From assembly GCA_902778935.1 (NCBI GenBank), contig CACYZT010000002.1:310001-374000 (forward strand): a stretch of 64,000 bases of DNA, written 5' to 3'. Made by a program: the position numbers and the translations under genes. Under the pieces are notes generated by a model, which saw only the letters and a program-made list of their open reading frames with translations, searched no databases and was not told the DNA's origin. Position 1 is the stretch's first letter. Each line of letters starts with the position of its first letter. The DNA comes from an uncultured Bacteroidales bacterium (lineage in GTDB: Bacteria > Bacteroidota > Bacteroidia > Bacteroidales > Paludibacteraceae). Shown one piece after another: positions 1-7,698 of this stretch.

Positions 1-356
1 ACATCCGTCTGAAGAAGAGTATTCAGCCACGGCTGACCTTCGACCAGGCTGTGCGTTACGGCAACGTGACCGACAACCCGAAATGGCTGAATGTGATGGT
101 AACCAATAACTTCACCGGCGATGTACAGACCACCGAATGGAAACAACTCGAATGGCCGGCTGAACTGCCGGACGGAAGCAACTGGGTATTCCAGACATCG
201 GGTGTCTTTGACCTGAGCGAATACAACGGTCAGACTATCGTGCTCGGTTTCCGCTATAAGACCGATATCGAGGGAGTGGATGTACCGTCCGCACCGACAT
301 GGGAAATTCAAAATCTCCTTGTGGCTGAGCCGCAAGAAGAAGAGGAACAACAATAA
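1..356 (+). CDS. 3' end of a secreted protein, choice-of-anchor-J-like C-terminus (partial)
   Basis: The reading frame is open from position 3 to the TAA at 354-356, so this is the tail of a gene that begins left of the window; a GTG at 51 is internal. The visible part has the pattern of a beta-sandwich of the choice-of-anchor J / DUF5017 kind found in Bacteroidota surface proteins: a stretch on a named 'VTNNFTGDV' strand, then 'FDLSEYNGQTIVLGFRYKT' and 'TWEIQNLLV'. It ends in an acidic run (EEEEQQ) and lacks the sorting-type tail carried by the next gene. The following secreted gene starts 42 nt downstream, so the two are probably co-transcribed. The domain call rests on pattern only; no catalytic residues are visible. 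Confidence 0.6.
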   Translation, partial: IRLKKSIQPRLTFDQAVRYGNVTDNPKWLNVMVTNNFTGDVQTTEWKQLEWPAELPDGSNWVFQTSGVFDLSEYNGQTIVLGFRYKTDIEGVDVPSAPTWEIQNLLVAEPQEEEEQQ

Positions 357-398
357 ATACAAATAATTCATCAAACAATTAAACAAACTATTAGAAGT

Positions 399-1592
399 AT
401 GAAGAAAATCTTTTCCTTCGCAGCGATGTTGTTCGCTGCCATGACTATCAACGCACAGTCACCCATTGCGGCTACTTGTGCAGAAGCAGCTGCCGCTATG
501 CCGGCACAAAGCGGTAGTGAAACTGAGGATGTGTACGCCGTTACCGGCTATGTAACCAACACCAACGGTGCCATCAGTCCGTCTCGTACAGATCCCACTA
601 TCGACCAACAGACGTTCTATATCGACGATGTAAAGGGTTCGCAGAAGACCGTTCAAGGTTACTGGTGCAACCTGCCGGGCCACGAAGCGCTGAACGTAGG
701 TGACAAAATTACCGTAACCGGTAAAATCATCAACTACAACAACACCCCGGAAATCAAGAATGGCGATGTAGTTATTCTGGAGCGCGCTACCGTAGTTATC
801 GACACCATTGACGCCTCTGTATGCGAGGCTCTCGAAGAGGGAAGTTCGCTCAATGCCGGCGACTACTCGGCTGATGTATTCCGCGTATATGGCCGCCTGA
901 AAGGTCAAGACCAAGTGAACAACAACGGTCAGCACACCTTCGAGATGGCTTGCGGCGAAAATATTTTCAAGCCCTACAACTGTAGCGGTGCGGAAGGTCT
1001 CGAACTAGGTAAGGGCGACTCCGTAGTCGTTATCGGCAAGCTGTACAACTACAGCGGTACAATCGAGATTTCCAACGGTAAAGTGGAGCTGATTGAGAAG
1101 AGCGGTCAAGAGGAAATCATCATCGAGGCAAATGTAGCTGAAGCTACTGCAGCCGCTATGGCTCTCGCAAACGGTGCCAGCTCGGAAGACCGCTATGCTA
1201 TTACCGGTTATGTAGATTCGATTGCTATTGTTTACAGCGATCAATACAACAACATCTCGTTCTTCATGACCGATGACATGGCTCAGCCTACCTATACTTT
1301 CGAGGCTTACCGCGTAAAATGCACCGCTGATCAGGCGGCTCAACTCGGTCTGGGAGCTAAGGTTAAAGTGACCGCTGCTATCAAGCACTACTACAAGGCT
1401 GCAACCGAAACATTACCGGAGATTAACCTTGCAGAGACCGCTGAGGGTGGCGAACTGGATATTATCGAGCCGGTTCAGGGTATCGAGAATATCGTTCTGA
1501 CCGAGAAGGCACAGAAAGTGGTTGTGGACGGTGTGGTTTATATCATCCGTGACAACAAGCTGTTCAATGCGCTTGGTACACAAGTAAAGTAA
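399..1592 (+). CDS. Secreted protein with three OB-fold-like repeats and a C-terminal sorting-type tail
   Basis: A 397-residue protein with a signal peptide (MKKIFSFAAMLFAAMTINAQ, cleavage after NAQ). The mature part holds three related blocks at about residues 25-130, 135-230 and 240-350. Each carries 'Y(A/R)(V/I)(T/Y)G(Y/R)(V/L)' then a 'GDKI/KVTVTGK...YN..PEI..G' strand pattern, as in DUF5689/OB-fold-like domains of Bacteroidota surface proteins. The last about 35 residues (GIENIV...KVVVDGVVYIIRDNKLF) match the tail shared by five other secreted proteins of this window, which I read as a type IX secretion-like sorting signal. No enzyme motif is visible. It may bind ligands on the cell surface; the function is unknown. 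Confidence 0.75.
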   Translation: MKKIFSFAAMLFAAMTINAQSPIAATCAEAAAAMPAQSGSETEDVYAVTGYVTNTNGAISPSRTDPTIDQQTFYIDDVKGSQKTVQGYWCNLPGHEALNVGDKITVTGKIINYNNTPEIKNGDVVILERATVVIDTIDASVCEALEEGSSLNAGDYSADVFRVYGRLKGQDQVNNNGQHTFEMACGENIFKPYNCSGAEGLELGKGDSVVVIGKLYNYSGTIEISNGKVELIEKSGQEEIIIEANVAEATAAAMALANGASSEDRYAITGYVDSIAIVYSDQYNNISFFMTDDMAQPTYTFEAYRVKCTADQAAQLGLGAKVKVTAAIKHYYKAATETLPEINLAETAEGGELDIIEPVQGIENIVLTEKAQKVVVDGVVYIIRDNKLFNALGTQVK

Positions 1593-1593
1593 G

Positions 1594-2379
1594 GTGTTGA
1601 ACCGCATAAAAAATAGTATCCTGTGGGTGATGTGTCTGTGCTCGCTTAGCGCGAGTGCAGGCACAAACCTGCAGCTTTTCTACGACTTCGGCAGCGCGGG
1701 TACCGCCTGTGCCAACCAGCGTACCAACCGCGTGACCACGACGCTGGAGTTGTTCTACCCCGATCCCTGGGGTAATACGTTTGCCTTCGTCGATTTGGAT
1801 TATAACATCAACCCGATAGACCCGAAGAACACGCCATTCATGGCTTACGCGGAGATAGCGCGATGTCTGAACTTCTGGGGTAAGACGAAAGCAAAAGATT
1901 TGAGTATCCAAGTGGAGTACAACGGCGGTATGGGATTGTATAACGACAGCACCGGTCTGCGCGGCTATGCTATCAATCATGCAGCGCTGGTAGGTCTGAA
2001 CTATTGTCTGCACACGCCGGACTACAAGAATATATTCAATATCGAACTGCTGTACAAATATATTGTGGATGACTACAACAAGCTGGCGAACCAAATACCG
2101 CTTCAGTTCACGTTCGTATGGGGATGCGATGATTTCTGCACCGCGCCGGGACTGCGTTTCTCGGGATTTCTGGATATATGGGGACAGCGCTATTCTGGCG
2201 GACAGTCGTTCGTCATGATTAGCGAGCCGCAGTTATGGTACAATGTAGGGCGGTGGTTCAAATGTCCGAACCTGCATATCGGCACGGAGATAGAATTCAG
2301 TTATAATTTCGTCAGCGGCTATCCGGGACTCGGCTTCATGTGCAATCCGTGCTTAGGTATCAAATGGTGTTTTGACTAA
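1594..2379 (+). CDS. DUF5020 family outer membrane channel (Tsx-like)
   Basis: A 261-residue protein with a signal peptide ending near SLSASA and alternating beta-strand character through to the end, which is aromatic-rich as in outer membrane barrels (GLGFMCNPCLGIKWCFD). The features 'LQLFYDFG', 'TTTLELFYPDPWGNTFAFVDLDY', 'AYAEIARCLNFW' and 'IQVEYNGG' are those of the DUF5020 family, related to nucleoside-specific Tsx channels. Start is GTG at 1594 or TTG at 1597; the GTG begins one base after the previous stop, so translation is probably coupled. An inner membrane antiporter gene follows immediately. The family call is fairly firm, while the transported substrate is inference. Confidence 0.8.
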   Translation: MLNRIKNSILWVMCLCSLSASAGTNLQLFYDFGSAGTACANQRTNRVTTTLELFYPDPWGNTFAFVDLDYNINPIDPKNTPFMAYAEIARCLNFWGKTKAKDLSIQVEYNGGMGLYNDSTGLRGYAINHAALVGLNYCLHTPDYKNIFNIELLYKYIVDDYNKLANQIPLQFTFVWGCDDFCTAPGLRFSGFLDIWGQRYSGGQSFVMISEPQLWYNVGRWFKCPNLHIGTEIEFSYNFVSGYPGLGFMCNPCLGIKWCFD

Positions 2380-2380
2380 T

Positions 2381-3646
2381 ATGAAGAAAGGTTTGTTTAC
2401 GCTCTCTCCCATCGTGACGATGGTTGCGCTATTGATTTTGTTTTCTGTGTTTTACGGCGGAGTGAGCAATGCGCCCTTGCTCTTCATTTTTGTCATCACA
2501 GCCATTGTGTCCGTGGCGATGACGCCGGGCATTGCGCTCAAAGAGCGCGTCTCCCTTTTCTCCCAAGGAGCAGGCAGTCCGAACCTGTTGCTGATGGTAT
2601 GGATATTCATGCTCGCCGGTGCGTTTGCGGCGAGTGCCAAAGCGATGGGAGCCGCCGAAGCGATGGTGGATCTCACGCTTCATTTTCTCCCTGCCCGTTT
2701 TGCCCTCACGGGCCTCTTCCTTGCCGCCTGTGTCACTTCCCTTTGTATGGGTACGTCCGTCGGCACTATCGTAGCGCTGATGCCTATTGCCGCCGGCTTG
2801 GCGGACAAGACAGGCATGGTTCTGCCGCTCGTGGCAGCCGCAGTCGTAGGAGGTGCCTTTTTCGGAGACAATCTCTCCTTCATCAGCGACACTACCATTG
2901 TCTCCACGCAGTCGCAAGGATGCCAGCTCCGCGATAAATTCATCTTCAATATACGAATGGTCATTCCCGTTGCGCTGATAGTAGCCGTGATTTATGTGTT
3001 CATGGGCTCCGGCGCTACAGAGGTCACATCGGTGGAGCATATCCACTGGTGGAAAGTGATGCCCTATCTCTCCGTGTTGGTCTGCGCCGCAGTAGGTATT
3101 GACGTGCTCGTGGTGCTCGCTCTGGGTAATATACTCACCTGTATCACCGGTGTGCTGGACGGCAGTTATAACCTCATGGGATGGGTTACTTCTGCCCTTG
3201 GCGGAGTAATGGGAATGAGCGAACTCATCCTCATCTCCATGCTCGCGGGAGGCATTTTCGCCCTTATCCGCTATAACGGAGGACTGGATTTTATGATTAA
3301 TCTTATCATGCGCCGCGTCAAGTCCCGCGCCGGTGCAGAATGGAGTATATGCGGTCTGGTAGCTTTTGCCAATATCTGTACCGCCAATAACACCATAGCC
3401 ATCCTCTCGGTAGGCGATATCTCCAAACATATAGCAGAGCAGTTCGAGATTGACCCTCGCCGCTCTGCCAGTCTGTTAGACACAACATCGTGTTGTGTGC
3501 AGGGACTTCTGCCCTATGGCGCACAATTGCTCATGGCCAGTGGCCTTGCCGGCATCTCTGCCCTTAGTATTGTGCCTTATCTATTCTACCCTGCCCTCCT
3601 GGGCCTCGCCGTTATCGTGACGATTCTCATCCGTCAACGGAAGTAA
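2381..3646 (+). CDS. nhaC: NhaC family Na+/H+ antiporter
   Basis: A 421-residue integral membrane protein with about eleven hydrophobic segments. The family signature GDNLSFISDTTI (residues 162-173, followed by 'VSTQSQGC') is typical of NhaC-type antiporters, which exchange sodium for protons (some relatives use other substrates) across the inner membrane. I chose ATG 2381, which follows the upstream stop at once; an in-frame TTG at 2372 would overlap the upstream gene by 8 nt. The gene ends 2 nt before the stop of the convergent DUF4301 gene, so there is no room for a separate terminator. Pairing with a Tsx-like pore suggests a shared transport operon, which is inference. Confidence 0.88.
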   Translation: MKKGLFTLSPIVTMVALLILFSVFYGGVSNAPLLFIFVITAIVSVAMTPGIALKERVSLFSQGAGSPNLLLMVWIFMLAGAFAASAKAMGAAEAMVDLTLHFLPARFALTGLFLAACVTSLCMGTSVGTIVALMPIAAGLADKTGMVLPLVAAAVVGGAFFGDNLSFISDTTIVSTQSQGCQLRDKFIFNIRMVIPVALIVAVIYVFMGSGATEVTSVEHIHWWKVMPYLSVLVCAAVGIDVLVVLALGNILTCITGVLDGSYNLMGWVTSALGGVMGMSELILISMLAGGIFALIRYNGGLDFMINLIMRRVKSRAGAEWSICGLVAFANICTANNTIAILSVGDISKHIAEQFEIDPRRSASLLDTTSCCVQGLLPYGAQLLMASGLAGISALSIVPYLFYPALLGLAVIVTILIRQRK

Positions 3647-3648
3647 CA

Positions 3649-5010
3649 TCACTGGTGTTGCTCGCGTAGCAGGTCGTTGACCGTCTTAACGGGATTGAAA
3701 GTCGATACGGGCACCTCTACGAAGATGGTGTTCCATTTCGCCATAGCTCCGTTCCAGAGGCCCGGTAACTCGAGTGCCAGCAGTTCCTTACCGTCTTTGG
3801 ACTTATTGGAGATAAAGCCCGTCTTCGGGTCCACGTACTTCGGCAGGTCGAACGGCTTGCCCTCATAGTCACGGATAGCGCAGACGAGGTCCACGGGATT
3901 GAAGTGGGTCGATTGAGCCATCAGAGCCGGGTCGCTAATCTGCGTGGACTCCAATATCTGGCAACTGATAGAGCCGTCTTCGTCGCGAACGAGGAACGGA
4001 CCACCACCGGGTTCGCCCGTATTCTTCACCACGCCGCATACACGGATAGGACGATTCAGCTTAGCGCGTTCTTCATCCGACAGGTTCGGGTCCTTCAGGG
4101 CCTCAAACACACGTTTCTGCTCGGTCACGAGTACACCGGCAAGAATCTGCTTGTAGCGGATAGTGTCTTTCTTCAGACGGTCCGGCACCACATTGTCGAT
4201 ATTTTTGATAAATACGATATCGGCATCCTGCTGATTGAGGTTCTCGATGAGCGCTCCGTGTCCGCCCGGACGGAAGAGCAACTTGCCTTCTTTCGTGCGG
4301 AAAGGTGTGCCGTCGGGGTTAGCCGCGATAGTGTCTGTGGACGGGAGTTGCTCCGAGAAGGTCACATCGTATTTGACGCCGAATTTCTCTTCGAACTTAG
4401 CCAGGTTGTCAGCTATATGCTGGCGGAACAACGGCAGGTGGTCATGGCTCACCGTGAAATGGAGATAGACGGTCGGCTTCTCGCCGTTCTTGGCCGGAGC
4501 TACGCAGTATTGCGCTCCCTCTACAAGGTGCTCCAACGCGGGCGTACGCGCACCATCGCGATATTTATGGAAGAGGAGCAAACCCTTCGGAAGCTCACCG
4601 TACTTCATATCTTTGAGCAAGTACCTAACGGCTTCCTGTCCTTCCTTGCCCGCCAACTGGGGACCGAAAGCAAAGCAATCTTTATGCGCCAGAAAATCCT
4701 GAATGAACGGCGTCTCGATACCATCCTCCAGATACTGGAACAGATTCTTGAACATGCGGCTGGCAGCACCGGAAGCGGGTACGAACTTCAGTATTTTGTG
4801 TCCCTCCTCGAGGTAACTCTGCCATGCAGCGATATACTGCTCTTGCTCTGCTTTCTTCGGAGCCAAGATTCCTTTTTTCGTCGAAGCGGGCGCCACGATG
4901 TCTAACTGAGGAAAACCGGTACGGAAACATTCCAATTGTGCCTCCGCTTTCTCTACGGAGATGCCTCGAGCTTGTAATTGCTCTAAGTCTTTTGCGCTAA
5001 ATTCATTCAT
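3649..5010 (-). CDS. DUF4301 family protein
   Basis: A 453-residue cytoplasmic protein. It matches the DUF4301 family of Bacteroidota: N-terminal 'KDLEQLQARGIS', then 'FVPASGAASRMFK' near residue 77-89, 'FRPGGHGALIENLN', 'IVFIKNIDNVVPD', 'RVCGVVKNTGEPGGGPFLV' and 'STHFNPVDLVCAIRDY'. The 'PGGHGAL...KNIDNV' part resembles the sugar-nucleotide binding region of UDP-sugar pyrophosphorylase-like nucleotidyltransferases, so a nucleotidyltransferase activity is plausible but not shown. It is transcribed leftward from a clear promoter at 5041-5071, back to back with murF-alr. Family assignment is strong, biochemical role open. Confidence 0.85.
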   Translation of the reverse strand: MNEFSAKDLEQLQARGISVEKAEAQLECFRTGFPQLDIVAPASTKKGILAPKKAEQEQYIAAWQSYLEEGHKILKFVPASGAASRMFKNLFQYLEDGIETPFIQDFLAHKDCFAFGPQLAGKEGQEAVRYLLKDMKYGELPKGLLLFHKYRDGARTPALEHLVEGAQYCVAPAKNGEKPTVYLHFTVSHDHLPLFRQHIADNLAKFEEKFGVKYDVTFSEQLPSTDTIAANPDGTPFRTKEGKLLFRPGGHGALIENLNQQDADIVFIKNIDNVVPDRLKKDTIRYKQILAGVLVTEQKRVFEALKDPNLSDEERAKLNRPIRVCGVVKNTGEPGGGPFLVRDEDGSISCQILESTQISDPALMAQSTHFNPVDLVCAIRDYEGKPFDLPKYVDPKTGFISNKSKDGKELLALELPGLWNGAMAKWNTIFVEVPVSTFNPVKTVNDLLREQHQ

Positions 5011-5040
5011 GGTTATACAGATTAATTATTATTTGCGGTG

Positions 5041-5071
5041 CAAAGATACAACTTTTTTTTGAATCGTGCAA
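5041..5071 (-). promoter_or_regulatory. Promoter of the DUF4301 gene (-33/-7 type)
   Basis: Read on the minus strand, TTG (5071-5069, within TTTGCACGATTC) is followed 23 nt later by TATCTTTG (5048-5041), a perfect match to the Bacteroidota -7 box TAnnTTTG. It lies 31 nt before the start codon and is divergent from the murF-alr promoter. Confidence 0.75.
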
Positions 5072-5110
5072 ATAAAAAGAGACATGAAAATGAAAAAAAC
5101 ACTCAAAAAC

Positions 5111-5141
5111 TTGCATATTTCGCAAAAAAGCAGTACTTTTG
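5111..5141 (+). promoter_or_regulatory. Promoter of murF-alr with near-palindromic -33 region
   Basis: TTG at 5111 within TTGCATATTTCGCAA, then TACTTTTG at 5134-5141, 23 nt apart, followed by ATG 5163. The TTGCAT...GCAA arrangement recurs at other promoters in the window. An in-frame TTG at 5139 lies inside this -7 box and so cannot be the start codon. Confidence 0.78.
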
Positions 5142-5162
5142 CACTCACAAAAGTTCAGAGAT

Positions 5163-7007
5163 ATGAAGCTATCGGAAATCAGAAAGGTTATCGGCAACCG
5201 GTTACGAGTGGTTGGCAATGAGGATTTGGACATCCGTCATTTGCTGATTGACAGCAGGGAATTAAAGAGCGAATGGCGACCGGACGAAGTGTTGTTCTTC
5301 GCTATCAAGACCGCCAAGAACGACGGAGCGAAGTATATCCCTGAGTTGGAAGCGAAAGGCGTGAAGGCGTTTGTGACGGAGGATGCGATAGGAGCCCTGC
5401 AAGACCTTGCGGCGTACGTGCGTACGCAGTTCAACGGTACCGTCATCGGTATAACGGGTTCGAACGGCAAGACGGTTGTCAAAGAATGGCTGTACCAGTT
5501 GCTCAAAGACGACTACACCGTTATCCGTTCGCCGAAATCGTATAACTCGCAGATAGGCGTGCCGCTGAGCGTGTGGCAGTTGGCGGGGATCAAGAATCAG
5601 GAATCAGGAATCAAGACTATAGCCATTTTCGAGGCAGGTATCAGTCAGCCCGGAGAGATGGAGAAACTGGAGCGGATTATCCGTCCGACGATAGGCGTGA
5701 TAACCTATATCGGTCATGAGCACGATGAGAATTTCCCCTCGCTGGAAGCCAAACGGGCGGAGAAGATGAAACTGTTCGTTCACTCGGAGCGCGTGATAGA
5801 AGACCCGACGCACCAGAATGTCCGCACGTGTGCGGCAGTCATGCGGGCTCTTGGTTACGATGAAGAGACGATTGCCTCGCGCATCCTACAGCAGACACAC
5901 GAAACGGTACTCAAAGTGAACCTCTCCGCGCTCGTGGATAACGTACGCTATTTCCGTTCGCTGCTCAAACCCGAGACCAAGCTGACGTGTATGGTCAAAG
6001 CGTTTGCCTACGGCGCAGGCAGCGTGGAAGTGAGCAAAGCGCTTCAAGCCAGCGGGCTGGTGGATTATCTGGCGGTCGCGGTGGCAGACGAGGGTGTTGA
6101 GTTGCGCCGCGCCGGTATCACCTTGCCGATTATTATTATGGACCCGGAAGTGGCAGCCATGGATTTGATTCTCGAGAACAACCTGGAGCCGAATGTCTAT
6201 TCGCATCAGTCGCTCAAGACCGTTATTGCAGCCGCGGACGCTAAGGGTCTGGAGCACGTACCTATTCATATCAAGATAGACTCCGGCATGCACCGTTTGG
6301 GCTTTTACAAAGAGGACATACCGTGGTTGGTGGACCGTCTGACGCACCAGAATGCCGTACAGGTTCGTTCCGTCTTTTCGCACCTCGCAGGTTCGGACGA
6401 AGCGCAGTTCGACGATTTCACACTTCAGCAAATCCAATATTTCGATGCCTGTGCCGAAGAATTGAAAAAAGGATTAGGGGATGAGAGGAGTAAGGGATTA
6501 GGAATCCTTAAACATATCTGCAACACCGCCGGCATAGAGCGATTCAGCCAATATCAGTTCGATATGTGCCGTCTGGGTATCGGTTTGTACGGTTTCTCGT
6601 TCGTGGGAGCCAAGTTGCGCAATGTATGCACGTTAGAGACCACTATCCTCTCCGTCAAGACCGTCAAAGCGGGCGAGACGATCGGTTACGGTCGTCATAC
6701 ACGGCTGAACGAAGACCGCGTCATAGCCGTCATTCCTATCGGTTACGCCGATGGTTTCGACCGTCGTTTCTCGAACTACGGCGGTGAGGTATGGGTGCGC
6801 GGCAAGCGCTGCCCGGTGGTCGGAAACGTGTGCATGGACCAAGCGATGGTGGATGTGACCGGTGCCGACGCACGTCCGGGTGACATCGTGGAGGTGTTCG
6901 GCGACCGTTTGCCGCTTGAGGAACTGGCTAACAAACTCGGAACGATAACATACGAAATTCTAACCTCCGTTTCCCGCCGTGTCCAGCGTATCTATTTCTA
7001 CGAATAA
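5163..7007 (+). CDS. murF-alr: MurF-alanine racemase fusion with a shortened MurF half
   Basis: A 614-residue fusion. The N-terminal part has MurF Mur-ligase features: 'DSREL' (30-34), P-loop GITGSNGKT (96-104), 'RSPKSYNSQIGVPLSVW' (122-138), 'IFEAGISQPGEME' and 'IGVITYIGHEHDENF' (177-191). From about residue 246 an apparently complete alanine racemase follows, with PLP lysine in MVKAFAYGAG (K279), 'HIKIDSGMHRLGF', 'HICNTAG', 'GYGRH' and 'GNVCMDQAMVDVTG'. Only about 40 residues separate KMKLF (201-205) from the racemase, where related fusions have about 240. Part of the ATPase domain and the whole C-terminal ligase domain are gone. The racemase should make D-alanine for peptidoglycan; MurF activity is doubtful. 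Residues 143-151 come from a 7-bp repeat. Confidence 0.88.
   Translation: MKLSEIRKVIGNRLRVVGNEDLDIRHLLIDSRELKSEWRPDEVLFFAIKTAKNDGAKYIPELEAKGVKAFVTEDAIGALQDLAAYVRTQFNGTVIGITGSNGKTVVKEWLYQLLKDDYTVIRSPKSYNSQIGVPLSVWQLAGIKNQESGIKTIAIFEAGISQPGEMEKLERIIRPTIGVITYIGHEHDENFPSLEAKRAEKMKLFVHSERVIEDPTHQNVRTCAAVMRALGYDEETIASRILQQTHETVLKVNLSALVDNVRYFRSLLKPETKLTCMVKAFAYGAGSVEVSKALQASGLVDYLAVAVADEGVELRRAGITLPIIIMDPEVAAMDLILENNLEPNVYSHQSLKTVIAAADAKGLEHVPIHIKIDSGMHRLGFYKEDIPWLVDRLTHQNAVQVRSVFSHLAGSDEAQFDDFTLQQIQYFDACAEELKKGLGDERSKGLGILKHICNTAGIERFSQYQFDMCRLGIGLYGFSFVGAKLRNVCTLETTILSVKTVKAGETIGYGRHTRLNEDRVIAVIPIGYADGFDRRFSNYGGEVWVRGKRCPVVGNVCMDQAMVDVTGADARPGDIVEVFGDRLPLEELANKLGTITYEILTSVSRRVQRIYFYE
5588..5615 (+). 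repeat. 7-bp tandem repeat (AATCAGG type) inside murF-alr
   Basis: Four consecutive 7-bp units, GATCAAG, AATCAGG, AATCAGG, AATCAAG, in exact register, read in frame as IKNQESGIK. The stretch lies between a conserved MurF block (SVWQL) and the beta-strand TIAIFEAG. The same unit recurs in dxs and lepB. Confidence 0.85.
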
Positions 7008-7698
7008 ACTGTGTATCGGTTACGGCGAAGCCGTCATCCAGCGCGATTTGACGTTCTCGCTTCACAAGGGCGAGATGGTGTGTATGCTGGGTGCTAACGG
7101 TTGCGGTAAATCAACCTTATTAAGAACGCTGGCGGGTTTGCAGCCTGCCCTCTCGGGCGAATACACCCGTTCGGACGCCAAGCATATCGCGCTGGTTCTG
7201 ACGGAACGGCTGTCGATGGAAAACACCACGGTTCACGATGTGGTAGCGATGGGACGATACCCTTATACGTCCTTTTTAGGCGGTTTGAGCACCGAGGACG
7301 AAGCGATTATCGCACAGGCGTTGACACAAGTGGGATTTGCCGATACGAAGGTCGGGGAAACGATGTTCAATGCTCACTCGGACGGAGAGAAACAACGTAT
7401 TCTGATAGCCAAGGCGATCGCCCAGCAGACACCTATTATACTGCTTGACGAACCGACGGCACACTTGGATTTACCGCACCGCATACTCATTTTGCGGCTG
7501 TTACGCCGGTTAGCGCACGAACAAGGCAAGACGGTACTCATCTCCACGCATGAACTGGACTTGGCGCTCGCCTTGAGCGACCGAATACTGCTGATGACGC
7601 CTCAGAAAGGCATTCTACTGGACACGGCAGCAAATCTAAAGAAGACCGATGCGTTCACTTCGGCTTTCGGAATGGACATCTTCCATCCTTTGGCTTAG
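6979..7698 (+). CDS. ABC transporter ATP-binding protein (FecE/BtuD-like)
   Basis: A 239-residue ATPase with Walker A GANGCGKST (near residue 38-46), a Q-loop region changed to 'ALVLTERLSMENTTV', signature NAHSDGEKQRILIAKA, Walker B PIILLDEPTAHLD and the switch histidine in ISTHELD. This arrangement is that of iron-siderophore, heme or cobalamin importer ATPases. The start is GTG 6979, overlapping the end of murF-alr by 29 nt. No permease or binding protein lies nearby, so the partner must be elsewhere and the substrate cannot be named. Its stop overlaps by 4 nt the stop of the convergent methyltransferase gene. Confidence 0.85.
   Translation: MSSVSISTNKLCIGYGEAVIQRDLTFSLHKGEMVCMLGANGCGKSTLLRTLAGLQPALSGEYTRSDAKHIALVLTERLSMENTTVHDVVAMGRYPYTSFLGGLSTEDEAIIAQALTQVGFADTKVGETMFNAHSDGEKQRILIAKAIAQQTPIILLDEPTAHLDLPHRILILRLLRRLAHEQGKTVLISTHELDLALALSDRILLMTPQKGILLDTAANLKKTDAFTSAFGMDIFHPLA

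Noticed and set aside
2429-3430. Long open frame of 333 codons on the minus strand opposite nhaC
   Set aside because: It is the antisense shadow of a GC-rich membrane protein gene; its translation is rich in His, Asp and Gly with no domain pattern, while the plus strand has the NhaC signature.
3904-4905. Open frame of 333 codons opposite the DUF4301 gene
   Set aside because: Antisense shadow; the minus strand carries the full conserved DUF4301 protein with a promoter.
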